Source of the DNA: Nemophila menziesii
Lineage: Eukaryota > Streptophyta > Magnoliopsida > Boraginales > Hydrophyllaceae
DNA: 64,000 nucleotides
Direction of reading: 5' to 3'
Assembly: GCA_029959085.1 (NCBI GenBank)
Contig: JARWIR010000002.1
Location: forward strand, 47,054,233 to 47,118,232
The notes under the pieces are model-generated. The model did no database searches. It worked only from the letters and a program-made list of their open reading frames with translations, and was not told the origin of the DNA. Shown here piece by piece: positions 1 through 12,964 of the stretch. Within the stretch, counting starts at the first letter, position 1. Every line of letters begins with the position of its first letter. The translations under genes were made by a program, and so were the position numbers.

Positions 1-1838
1 ACACGTTGGTTAATTTTCTAGTTGACTTAGAAATATTAATATAGTAATGGCGATGATAGAATAATATACTAATGGCATCATATTGAAAATGTATTAACCG
101 ATTTTGTACGACAATCTACTTACGGATATGATAATGTAATATTATAATGGACCCGCTGAAATAAAATAATAATAAATTGTGTAGGATAAAAACTAATGGA
201 AATGATAAGATAATATATTAATGGAACTTGTAGAATAATATAATCTTAAATCTATAAGATATTACATATAATCTAAGAAGTTTTACATCAATTGAAGCGT
301 ATTGGTTGTATAATATTATATATTTTTTAATTGGACTGTAGCAAATACAATTATTATTTATTTCAGTTATATTATTTTTTAAAGAAAACATACTTCATCG
401 CATATTTATTGTTTGTTTATTGATACAATAATAGTTTTTATTGATTATGATAGATGAGTGAGCTACTTCCTCACTAAATTAAAATTTGTAGAATTTTAAA
501 TTAAAAATGAACTGTTCTGACCTATATGTCAAAATTATTATTATTTGATTATTTCAACTTGGTAAGTGTGTAACTCAGTGGGCATGATTTCAAATTTTTA
601 TTCTTACTTGTTGCATGAACATAGATTCCCTTGAGCATAAGTCTACATGATAAACATATACATATATTATAGTTGTAGTAATAGATATATGAATATTGAT
701 ATACATCCCTAAGTCATATGGGGAAGAAAATTGTAATTTTATAATATTTATATATATATATTTCAATTTTATTTGAGTGTGGTATGTCACGCTAGATAGT
801 ATATGTTGACAAGTCTGGACATACACTTATTTTATATATTTATTTAATTTAAGAATTTGTCCTACTTAAATTCAGTGATCATGGTTTTAAATATATCCTT
901 TGGCTAAGAGATAAATATTAATATATGCTATCATATTTATTTTCTCATTGAGATATTGGAAGCTCACCCTTCTTTTACAAAACCTAACGGATTGAAGAGA
1001 GTCCATAAAAATCAGGGATAGAAGAATCAATGACTCAAGAGAAAGATCTAGGATTAAACTTCAAATCTATCAATGTTATATTTATATTTATTTAAAAAAT
1101 ATTGTATAAAATATATATTAATTCTATTTAACATGATTTTTTTAATTTTTAATATAAAAATATTTATTCTTTGTTTGTCTTTTATTTATATTACTTATAG
1201 TGAATGGTTTCATTTCAAAGGGGAAAATAATTTTTTACCCATTATCTATAATTTTAAAATAAAAAGAAATTTGTATATTTTTTATTGGTCTTACTCCCAA
1301 CCCACCCACCCTTGCGAGTCAACCTAATTTACTTCTATATCAAATTTAAAATTATTTACTATATGTTTTAGAAATTGAATACTGCCGAATATATACTAAT
1401 TTCTTCATCAATCTTGAACCCCATATTACGTATTTTTTTCTTAAACATTACATTTATATATGTAAACTAATGATATCTGACCACTTATATAATATTTTTA
1501 TACACACCATTTGATCTTATTCTATTTGATTAATATAGTCTTAAAAAGTCTCAATGAAAACAAACACGGTTCTTTAAATAATAGAAGAAAAGTTATTAAG
1601 AAACTCTAAACAAGACAAATAAATCACGGATTTTCGAATTTGGTAGCAATAAACACAGAAAATATAATCTTCAATAAATTTGTCTTGTACTAGGTGAGAG
1701 GATAAATTATATTTTATATGTTAATTATTAATATGTTTATGTTGCTAAATTAATATCTACCTATGAAATAAATATTAGTTTGCGGCCTGATACGATTAAT
1801 AATAGATTATGCGATGACTTTGAATATATTAGTTGTTG
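1..1838 (+). repeat. Satellite monomer, subfamily a
   Basis: It matches the 30642 monomer best: it shares the variant 'gttattaagaaactc' and 'aataaatttgtcttg' near its 3' end with 30642-32476. It lacks the 3-base deletion of that copy. Short open frames at 590-826 (minus) and 1073-1327 (plus) recur in all a monomers, show no recognisable domain and are probably chance. Confidence 0.9.
457..475 (+). other. Monomer-borne short hairpin motif
   Basis: agtgag and ctcact form a 6-base stem around a 7-base loop. The motif recurs near position 457 of nearly every monomer. In some monomers the loop varies (ctacttc, caacttc) while the stem is kept; the stem is broken in the monomers at 10771 and 43231. 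No function can be assigned. Confidence 0.4.
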
Positions 1839-3684
1839 ACACGTTGGTTAATTTTCTAGTTGACTTAGAAATATTAATATAGTAATGGCGATGATAGAAT
1901 AATATACTAATGGCATCATATTGAAAATGTATTAACCGATTTTGTACGACAATCTACTTACGGATATGATAATGTAATATTATAATGGACCCGCTGAAAT
2001 AAAATAATAATAAATTGTGTAGGATAAAAACTAATGGAAATGATAAGATAATATATTAATGGAACTTGTAGAATAATATAATCTTAAATCTATAAGATAT
2101 TACATATAATCTAAGAAGCTTTACATCAATTGAAGCGTATTGGTTGTATAATATTATATATTTTTTAATTGGACTGTAGCAAATACAATTATTATTTATT
2201 TCAGTTATATTATTTTTTAAAGAAAACATACTTCATCGCATATTTATTGTTTGTTTATTGATACAATAATAGTTTTTATTGATTATGATAGATGAGTGAG
2301 CAACTTCCTCACTAAATAAAAATTTGTAGAATTTTAAATTAAAAATGAACTGTTCTGACCTATATGTCAAAATTATTATTATTTGATTATTTCAACTTGG
2401 TAAGTGTGTAACTCAGTGGGCATGATTTCAAATTTTTATTCTTACTTGTTGCATGAACATAGATTCCCTTGAGCATAAGTCTACATGATAAACATATACA
2501 TGTATTAAAGTTGTATTAAGAGATATTTGGATATTGATTTTAAACCCTAAGTCATATGGGGAAGAAAATTGTAATTTTATAATATTTATATATATATATA
2601 TATATTTCAATTTTATTTGAGTGTGGTATGTCACGCTAGATAGTATATGTTGACAAGTCTGGACATACACTTATTTTATATATTTATTTAATTTAAGAAT
2701 TTGTCCTACTTAAATTCAGTGATCATGGTTTTAAATATATCCTTTGGCTAAGAGATAAATATTAATATATACTATCATATTTATTTTCTCATTGAGATAG
2801 TGGTAGCTCACCATTCTTTTCCAAACCCCAACGGATTGAAGAGAGTCCATAAAAATCAGGGATAGAAGAATCATTGACTCAAGAGAAAGATATAGGATTA
2901 AACTTCAACTCTATCAATGTTATATTTATATTTATTTAAAAAATATTGTATAAAATATATTAATTCTATTTAACATGAATTTTTTAATTTTTAATATAAA
3001 AATATTTATTCTCTGTTTGTCTTTTATTTATATTATTTAGAGTGAATGGTTTTATTTTAAAGGGGAAAATAATTTTTTACCCATTATCTATAATTTTAAA
3101 ATAAAGAGAAATTTGTATATTATTTTTTTATTGGTCTTACTCCCAACCCACCCTCCCTTGCGAGTCAACCTAATTTACCTCTATATCAAATTTAAACTTA
3201 TTTCCTATATGTTTTAGAAATTGAATGCTGCCGAATATATACTAACTTCTTCATCAATCTTGAACCCCATATAACATATTTTGTTCTTAGACATTACATT
3301 TATATATGTAAACTAATGATATTTGACCACTTATATAATATTTTTATACAAACCATTTGATCTTATTCTATTTTATTAATATAGTCTTAAAAAGTCTCAA
3401 TGAAAACAAACACGGTTCTTTAAATAATACAAGAAAAGTTATCAAGAAACTCTAAACAAGACAAATAAATCACGGATTTTCGAATTTGGTAGCAATAAAC
3501 ACATAAAATATAATCTTCAGTAAAATTGTCTTGTACTAGGTGAGAGGATAAATTCTAATTTATATGTTAATTATTAATATGTTTATGTTTCTAAATTAAT
3601 ATCTACCTATGAAATAATTATTAGTTTACGGTCTGATACGATTAATAATAGACTATGCGATGACTTTGTATATATTAGTTGTTG
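1839..3684 (+). repeat. Satellite monomer, intermediate type
   Basis: The first half matches subfamily a (for example 'atggcgatgatagaat'); the last third has b-type variants ('tctctgtttgtc', 'cccaccctcccttgcg', 'cacataaaatataatcttcagt'). It is the same mosaic as 32477-34318, so the mosaic existed before the macro-duplication. Confidence 0.85.
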
Positions 3685-6600
3685 ACACGTTGGTTAATTT
3701 TATAGTTGACTTAGTAATATTAATATAGTAATGGTGATGATAGACTAATATACTATTGGCATCATATTGAAAATGTAATAACTGATTTTGTACGACAATC
3801 TACTTACGGATATGATAAAGTAATATTATAATGGACTCGCTGAAATAAAATAATAATGAATTGTGTAGGATAAAAACTAATGGAAATGATAATATAATAT
3901 ATTAATGGAACTTGTAAAATAATATAATCTTAAATCTATAAGATATTACATATAATCTAAGAAGTTTTACATCAATTGAAGCGTATTGGTTGTTTAATAT
4001 TATATATTTTTTAATTGGACTGTAGCAAATACAATAATTATTTATTTCAGTTATATTGATTTTTAAAGAAAACATACTTCATCGCATATTTATTGTTTGT
4101 TAATTGATACAATAATAGTTTTTATTGATTATGATCGATGAGTGAGCTACTTCCTCACTAAATAAAAATTTGTAGAATTTCAAATTAAAAATGAACGGTT
4201 CTGACCTATATGTCAAAATTATTATTATTTGATTATTTCAACTTGGTAAGTATGTAACTCAGTGGGCATGATTTCAAATTTTTATTCTTACTTGTTGCAT
4301 GGACATAGATTCCCTTGAGTATAAGTCTACATGATAAACATATACATATATTATAGTTGTAGTAATAGATATATGAATATTTATTTTCATCCCAAAGTCA
4401 TATGGGGAAGAAAATTGTAATTTTATAATATTTATATATATATATATATATATATTTCAATTTTATTTGAGTGTGGTATGTCACGCTAGATAGTATATGT
4501 TGACAAGTCTGGACATACACTTATTTTATATATTTATTTAATTTAAGAATTTGTCCTACTTAAATTCAGTGATCATAGTTTTAAATATATCCTTTGGCTA
4601 AGAGATAAATATTAATATATGCTATCATATTTATTTTCTCATTGAGATAGTGGTATCTCACCCTTCTTTTACAAACCCTAACGGATTGAAGAGAGTCCAT
4701 AAAAATCAGGGATAGAAGAATCAATGACTCAAGAGAAAGATCTAGGATTAAACTTCAAATCTATAAATGTTATATTTATATTTATTTAAAAAATATTGTA
4801 TAAAACATATCAATTCTGTTTCACATGAATTTTTTAATTTTTAATATAAAAATATTTATTCTCTGTTTGTCTTTTATTTATATTATTTAGAGTGAATGGT
4901 TTTATTTTAAAGGGGAAAATAATTTTTTACCCATTATCTATAATTTTAAAATAAAGAGAAATTTGTATATTTTTTTTTTATTGGTCTTACTCCCAACCCA
5001 CCCTCCCTTGCGAGTCAACCTAATTTACCTCTATATCAAATTTAAACTTATTTCCTATATGTTTTAGAAATTGAATACTGCCGAATATATACTAAATTCT
5101 TCATCAATCTTGAACCCCATATAACATATTTTGTTCTTAAACATTACATTTATATATGTAAACTAATGATATTTGACCACTTATATAATATTTTTATACA
5201 CACCATTTGATCTTATTCTATTTTATTAATATAGTCTTAAAAAGTCTCATTGAAAACAAACACAGTTCTTTAAATAATAGAAGAAAAGTTATCAAGAAAC
5301 TCTAAACAAGACAAATAAATCACGTTTATTCGAATTTGGTAGCAATAAACACATAAAATATAATCTTCAGTAAAATTGTCTTGTACTAGGTGAGAGGATA
5401 AATTCTAATTTATATGTTAATTATTAATATGTTTATGTTTCTAAATTAATATCTACCTATGAAATAATTATTAGTTTACGGTCTGATACGATTAATAATA
5501 GACTATGCGATGACTTTGTATATATTAGTTGTTGACACGTTGGTTAATTTTATAGTTGACTTAGTAATATTAATATAGTAATGGTGATGATAGACTAATA
5601 TACTACTGGCATCATATTGAAAATGTAATAACTGATTTTGTACGACAATCTACTTACGGATATGATAAAGTAATATTATAATGGACTCGCTGAAATAAAA
5701 TAATAATGAATTGTGTAGGATAAAAACTAATGGAAATGATAATATAATATATTAATGGAACTTGTAAAATAATATAATCTTAAATCTATAAGATATTACA
5801 TATAATCTAAGAAGTTTTACATCAATTGAAGCGTATTGGTTGTTTAATATTATATATTTTTTAATTGGACTGTAGCAAATACAATAATTATTTATTTCAG
5901 TTATATTGATTTTTAAAGAAAACATACTTCATCGCATATTTATTGTTTGTTAATTGATACAATAATAGTTTTTATTGATTATGATCGATGAGTGAGCTAC
6001 TTCCTCACTAAATAAAAATTTGTAGAATTTCAAATTAAAAATGAACGGTTCTGACCTATATGTCAAAATTATTATTATTTGATTATTTCAACTTGGTAAG
6101 TATGTAACTCAGTGGGCATGATTTCAAATTTTTATTCTTACTTGTTGCATGGACATAGATTCCCTTGAGTATAAGTCTACATGATAAACATATACATATA
6201 TTATAGTTGTAGTAATAGATATATGAATATTTATTTTCATCCCAAAGTCATATGGGGAAGAAAATTGTAATTTTATAATATTTATATATATATATATATT
6301 TCAATTTTATTTGAGTGTGGTATGTCACGCTAGATAGTATATGTTGACAAGTCTGGACATACACTTATTTTATATATTTATTTAATTTAAGAATTTGTCC
6401 TACTTAAATTCAGTGATCATAGTTTTAAATATATCCTTTGGCTAAGAGATAAATATTAATATATGCTATCATATTTATTTTCTCATTGAGATAGTGGTAT
6501 CTCACCCTTCTTTTACAAACCCTAACGGATTGAAGAGAGTCCATAAAAATCAGGGATAGAAGAATCAATGACTCAAGAGAAAGATCTAGGATTAAACTTC

Positions 6601-9222
6601 AAATCTATAAATGTTATATTTATATTTATTTAAAAAATATTGTATAAAACATATTAATTCTGTTTCACATGAATTTTTTAATTTTTAATATAAAAATATT
6701 TATTCTCTGTTTGTCTTTTATTTATATTATTTAGAGTGAATGGTTTTATTTTAAAGGGGAAAATAATTTTTTACCCATTATCTATAATTTTAAAATAAAG
6801 AGAAATTTGTATATTATTTTTTTATTGGTCTTACTCCCAACCCACCCTCCCTTGCGAGTCAACCTAATTTACCTCTATATCAAATTTAAACTTATTTCCT
6901 ATATGTTTTAGAAATTGAATACTGCCGAATATATACTAAATTCTTCATCAATCTTGAACCCCATATAACATATTTTGTTCTTAAACATTACATTTATATA
7001 TGTAAACTAATGATATTTGACCACTTATATAATATTTTTATACACACCATTTGATCTTATTCTATTTTATTAATATAGTCTTAAAAAGTCTCAATGAAAA
7101 CAAACATGGTTCTTTAAATAATAGAAGAAAAGTTATCAAGAAACTCTAAACAAGACAAATAAATCACGGATTTTCGAATTTGGTAGCAATAAACACATAA
7201 AATATAATCTTCAGTAAAATTGTCTTGTACTAGGGGAGAGGATAAATTCTAATTTATATGTTAATTACTAATATGTTTATGTTTCTAAATTAATATCTAC
7301 CTATGAAATAATTATTAGTTTGCGGTCTGATACGATTAATAATAGACTATGCGATGACTTTGTATATATTAGTTGTTGACACGTTGGTTAATTTTATAGT
7401 TGACTTAGTAATATTAATATAGTAATGGTGATGATAGACTAATATACTACTGGCATCATATTGAAAATGTAATAACCGATTTTGTACGACAATCTACTTA
7501 CGGATATGATAAAGTAATATTATAATGGACTCGCTGAAATAAAATAATAATGAATTGTGTAGGATAAAAACTAATGGAAATGATAAGATAATATATTAAT
7601 GGAACTTGTAGAATAATATGATCTTAAATCTATAAGATATTACATATAATCTAAGAAATTTTACATCAATTGAAGCGTATTGGTTGTTTAGTATTATAAA
7701 TTTTTTAATTGGACTGAAGCAAATACAATAATTATTTATTTCAGTTATATTAATTTTTAAAGAAAACATACTTCATCGCATATTTATTGTTTGTTAATTG
7801 ATACAATAATAGTTTTTATTGATTATGATCGATGAGTGAGCTACTTCCTCACTAAATAGAAATTTGTAGAATTTCAAATTAAAAATGAACGGTTCTGACC
7901 TATATGTCAAAATTATTATTATTTGATTATTTCAACTTGGTAAGTATGTAACTCAGTGGGCATGATTTCAAATTTTTATTCTTACTTGTTGCATGGACAT
8001 AGATTCCCTTGAGTATAAGTCTACATGATAAACATATACATATATTATAGTTGTAGTAATAGATATATGAATATTTATTTTCATCCCTAACTCATATGGG
8101 GAAGAAAATTGTAATTTTATAATATTTATATATATATATATATTTCAATTTTATTTGAGTGTGGTATGTCTCGCTAGATAGTATATGTTGACAAGTCTGG
8201 ACATACACTTATTTTATATATTTATTTAATTTAAGAATTTGTCCTACTTAAATTCAGTGATCATAGTTTTAAATATATCCTTTGGCTAAGAGATAAATAT
8301 TAATATATGCTATCATATTTATTTTCTCATTGAGATAGTGGTATCTCACCCTTCTTTTACAAACCCTAACGGATTGAAGAGAGTCCATAAAAATCAGGGA
8401 TAGAAGAATCAATGACTCAAGAGAAAGATCTAGGATTAAACTTCAAATCTATAAATGTTATATTTATATTTATTTAAAAAATATTGTATAAAATATATTA
8501 ATTCTGTTTCACATGAATTTTTTAATTTTTAATATAAAAATATTTATTCTCTGTTTGTCTTTTATTTATATTATTTAGAGTGAATGGTTTTATTTTAAAG
8601 GGGAAAATAATTTTTTACCCATTATCTATAATTTTAAAATAAAGAGAAATTTGTATATTATTTTTTTATTGGTCTTACTCCCAACCCACCCTCCCTTGCG
8701 AGTCAACCTAATTTACCTCTATATCAAATTTAAACTTATTTCCTATATGTTTTAGAAATTGAATACTGCCGAATATATACTAAATTCTTCATCAATCTTG
8801 AACCCCATATAACATATTTTGTTCTTAAACATTACATTTATATATGTAAACTAATGATATTTGACCACTTATATAATATTTTTATACACACCATTTGATC
8901 TTATTCTATTTTATTAATATAGTCTTAAAAAGTCTCAATGAAAACAAACATGGTTCTTTAAATAATAGAAGAAAAGTTATCAAGAAACTCTAAACAAGAC
9001 AAATAAATCACGGATTTTCGAATTTGGTAGCAATAAACACATAAAATATAATCTTTAGTAAAATTGTCTTGTACTAGGGGAGAGGATAAATTCTAATTTA
9101 TATGTTAATTATTAATATGTTTATGTTTCTAAATTAATATCTACCTATGAAATAATTATTAGTTTGCGGTCTGATACGATTAATAATAGACTATGCGATG
9201 ACTTTGTATATATTAGTTGTTG
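3685..9222 (+). repeat. Three satellite monomers, subfamily b
   Basis: Monomers at 3685, 5535 and 7379 (1850, 1844 and 1844 bp) share diagnostic b variants: 'attttatagttgacttagtaat', 'tactactggc' or 'tactattggc', and 'cacataaaatataatc'. They differ from one another mostly in TA-run length and a few substitutions. The last carries 'gaaattttacatc' and 'tttagtattataaat', which are continued in the next, hybrid monomer. Confidence 0.88.
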
Positions 9223-9979
9223 ACACGTTGGTTAATTTTATAGTTGACTTAGTAATATTAATATAGTAATGGTGATGATAGACTAATATACTACTGGCAT
9301 CATATTGAAAATGTAATAACCGATTTTGTACGACAATCTACTTACGGATATGATAAAGTAATATTATAATGGACTCGCTGAAATAAAATAATAATGAATT
9401 ATGTAGGATAAAAACTAATGGAAATGATAAGATAATATATTAATGGAACTTGTAGAATAATATGATCTTAAATCTATAAGATATTACATATAATCTAAGA
9501 AATTTTACATCAATTGAAGCGTATTGGTTGTTTAGTATTATAAATTTTTTAATTGGACTGTAGCAAATACAATAATTATTTCATTATTTCAATTATATGA
9601 TTTTTTAAAGAATTGGGACAATGTAACATACTTCATCACATATTTATTGACTGTTAATTGATACAATAATAGTTTTTATTGATTATGAGCGATGAGTGAG
9701 CTACTTCCTCACTAAAAAAAATTTATAGAATTTAAACTAAAAATGAATTGTTCTAACCTATATGTCAAATTATTATTCTTTGATTATTTTAACTTGGTAA
9801 GTGTGTAACTCAGTGGGCATTATTTAAAAGTTTTATTCTTACTTGTTGCATGGACATAGATTCCCTTAAGTATGAGTCTACATGATAGACATACACATGT
9901 ATTATAGTTGTAATAAGAGATATCTGAATATTGATTTTAATCCCTAAGTCATATGGGGAAGAAAATTATAATTTTATAA

Positions 9980-10048
<69 letters not shown>

Positions 10049-10770
10049 TTCAATTTTATTTGAGTGTCATATGTCACGCTAGGTAGTATATGTTCACATG
10101 TCTGGACATGCACTTATTTTATATATTTATTTAATTGAAGAACTTGTATTATTTAAATTCAGTGATCATGGTTTTAAATATATCATTTGGCTAAGAGATA
10201 AATATTAACATACGCTATCATATGTATTTTCTTATTGAGATAGTGGTAGCTCACCCTTCTTTTCGAAACCCTAACAGATTGAAGAGAGTCCATAAAAATC
10301 AGGGATAGAAGAATAAATGACTCAAAAGAAGATCTAGGATTAAAGTTCAAATCTATCAATGTTAGAATTTTATTTATTTAAAAAATATTGTATAAAATAT
10401 ATTAATTCTGTTTAACATGAATTTTTTAATTTTTAATATAAAAATATTTATTATTTGTTTGTCTATTATTTATATTATTTAGAGTGAATGGTTTCATTTC
10501 AAAGGGGAAAATAATTTTTTATCCATTATTTATAGTTTTAAAATAAACAGAAATTTGTATATTATTTTTTTATTGGTCATACTCGTAACCCACCCACCCT
10601 TGCGAGTCCACCTAAATTTACCTCTATATCAAATTTAAAATTATTCCTATATGTTTTAGAAATTGAATGATCCCGAATATATACTAACTTCTTCATCAAT
10701 CTTGAACCCCATATTACATATTTGTTCTTAAACATTACATTTATATATGTAAACTAATGATATTTGACCA
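9223..10770 (+). repeat. Hybrid b/c satellite monomer, 3'-truncated
   Basis: Positions 1-357 are b-type, continuing the 'tttagtattataaat' variant. From about 9580 the sequence turns c-type ('tcattatttcaattatatgattttttaaagaattgggacaa'). The monomer is cut short at 'tatttgaccac', where it joins the interior of the next monomer at 'taatagcatcatattg', removing roughly 0.37 kb. The same hybrid and the same deletion occur at 41693-43230. Confidence 0.87.
9984..10045 (+). repeat. Expanded TA dinucleotide tract
   Basis: About 31 TA units, at the monomer position where other monomers hold only about 8-15 units. The corresponding tract in copy B (42454-42501) is shorter, so length has changed since the macro-duplication. 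Confidence 0.95.
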
Positions 10771-11462
10771 CTAATAGCATCATATTGAAAATGTAATAAC
10801 CGATTTTGTACGACAATCTACTTACGGACATGATAAAGTAATATAATAATGGACCCGCAAATAAAATAATAATGAATTGTGTAGGATAAAAACTAATGGA
10901 AATGATAAGATAATATATTAATGGAACTTGTAGAATAATATAATTTTAAATCTATAAGATATTACATATAATCTAAGAAGTTTTACATCAATAGAAGCGT
11001 ATTGGTTGTTTAATTTTATATATTTTTTAATTGGACGGTAGAAAATACAATAATTATATCGTTATTTCAATTATTTGATTTTTTTAAAGAATTGGGACAA
11101 CGTAACATACTTCATCACATATTTATTGACTGTTAATTGATACCATAATAGTTTTTATTGATTATGAGCAATGAGTGAGCTATTCCTAACTAAAAAAAAA
11201 GTTGTAGAATTTTAAATTAAAAACGAATTGTTCTGACCTATATGTGAAATTATTATTATTTGATTATTTCAATTTGGTAAGTGTGTAACTCTGTGGGTAT
11301 GATTTCAATTTTTTATACTTACTTGTTGCATGGACATAGATTCCCTTGAGTATAAGTCTACATGATAGACATACACATGTATTATAGTTATAGTAAGAGA
11401 TTTATGAATATTGATTTTAATCCCTAAGTCATATGGGAAAGAAAATTATAATTTTATTATAT

Positions 11463-11527
<65 letters not shown>

Positions 11528-12608
11528 TATATATTTCAATTTTATTTGAGTGTGGTATGTCACGCTAGGTAGTATATGTTGACGAGTCTGGGCATACACT
11601 TATTTTATATCTTTATTTAATTTAAGAATGTCCTATTTAAATTCAGTGATCATAGTTTTAAATATATCATTTGGCTAAGAGATAAATATTAAAATACGCT
11701 ATCATATTTATTTTCTCATTGAGATAGTGGTAGCTTACCTTCTTTTCCAAATCCTAACGAATTGAAGAGAGTCCATAAAAATCAGGTATAGAAGAATAAT
11801 GATTCAAGAGAAAGATCTAGGATTAAAGTTCAAATCTATCAATGTTGGATTTATATTTATTTAAAAAATATTGTATAAAATATATTAATTCTGTTTAACA
11901 TGAATTTTTTAATTTTTAATATAAAAATATTTATTCTCTGTTTGTCTATTATTTATATTATTTAGAGTAAATGGTTTCATTTCAAAGGTAAAATAATTTT
12001 TTACCCATTATCTATAATTTTAAAATAAAAAGAAATTTGTATATTATTTTTTTATTGCTCTTACTTCCAACCCACCCACCCTTGCGAGTCCACCTAAATT
12101 TACCTCTATATCAAATTTAAAATTATTTCCTATATGTTTTAGAAATTGAATATTGCCGAATATATACTGACTTCTTCATCAATCTTGAACCCCATATTAC
12201 ATATTTTTTCTTAAACATTACATTTATATATGTAAACTTATGATATTTGACCACTTATATAATATTTTTACACACACCATTTGATCTTTTTCTATTTCAT
12301 TAATATAGTCTTAAAATGTCTCAATGAAAACAAACACGATTCTTTAAATAATAGAAGAAAAGTTATTACGAAACTCTAAACAAGACAAATAAATCACGAA
12401 TTTTCGAATTGTGTAGCAATAAACACAAAAAATTTAATCATCAATAAAATCGTCTTGCACTATGCGAGAGGATAAATTATATTTTATATGTTAATTATTA
12501 ATATGTTTATGTTGCTAAATTAATATCTACCTATGAAATAAATATTAGTTTGCGGTCTGATATGATTAATAATAGACTATGCGATGACTTTGTATATATT
12601 AGTGGTTG
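10771..12608 (+). repeat. Satellite monomer, subfamily c, 5'-truncated
   Basis: It begins inside the monomer at 'taatagcatcatattg' and then runs to the next start at 12609. It contains an expanded TA run and c-type variants ('gaattgggacaacgtaac', 'gagtccacctaaatttacc'). Its hairpin-like motif is broken ('gagtgagctattcctaact'). Confidence 0.86.
11467..11534 (+). repeat. Expanded TA dinucleotide tract
   Basis: A long TA run with one interruption (ataaatat) close to its 3' end. The copy B counterpart at 43923-44010 is about 20 bases longer and interrupted differently. Confidence 0.94.
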
Positions 12609-12964
12609 ACACGTTGGTTAGTTTTCTAGTTGACTTAGTAATATTAATATACTAATGGTGATGATAGAATAATATACTAATGGCATCATATTGAAAATGT
12701 AATAACCGATTTGTACGGCAATCTACTTACGGACATGATAAAGTAATATAATAATCGACCCGCTGAAATAAAATAATAATGGATTGTGTAGGATAAAAAC
12801 TAATGGAAATGATAAGATAATATATTAATGGAACATGTAGAATAATATAATCTTAAATCTATAAGAGATTACTTAAAATCCAAGAAGCTTTACATCAATT
12901 GAAGCATATTGGTTGTTTAATATTATATATTTTTTTATTGGACTGTAGCAAATACAATAATTAT
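12609..12964 (+). repeat. Partial satellite monomer abutting the deacetylase fragment
   Basis: Only the first 356 positions of a c-type monomer are present. The monomer stops after 'gcaaatacaataattat' and is followed directly by deacetylase coding sequence read on the opposite strand. Confidence 0.92.

Larger units (their letters stand above)
1..12964 (+). repeat. Satellite array A1, 1.84-kb monomers
   Basis: A head-to-tail array with monomer starts at 1, 1839, 3685, 5535, 7379, 9223, about 10771 and 12609. Full monomers are 1838-1850 bp; most of the length variation sits in a short TA-dinucleotide run near monomer position 750. The array proceeds from subfamily a through an intermediate monomer and three b monomers to diverged c monomers next to the island. 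It ends at monomer position 356, where deacetylase-derived sequence begins. I do not recognise the monomer as any known transposon, rDNA spacer or named satellite. Confidence 0.95.

Noticed and set aside
571..625. tRNA A-box-like taactcagtggg suggesting a tRNA-derived SINE origin of the satellite.
   Set aside because: No convincing B box (GGTTCRANNCC) at the right distance and no tRNA-like folding; too weak.
590..1327. Recurrent 78- to 84-residue open frames in a- and b-type satellite monomers.
   Set aside because: They are extremely Ile/Tyr/Asn-rich, include translated TA repeats, have no domain and are interrupted in diverged monomers. Conservation is explained by repeat homogenisation.
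4673..4682. Telomere-like aaaccctaac within b monomers.
   Set aside because: Only one repeat unit is present per monomer, and a monomers read aaaacctaac instead. Not an interstitial telomere array.
1..12964. Regularly spaced repeats resembling a CRISPR array at first glance.
   Set aside because: The period is 1.84 kb with no short repeat-spacer pattern and the context is plant; it is a satellite.
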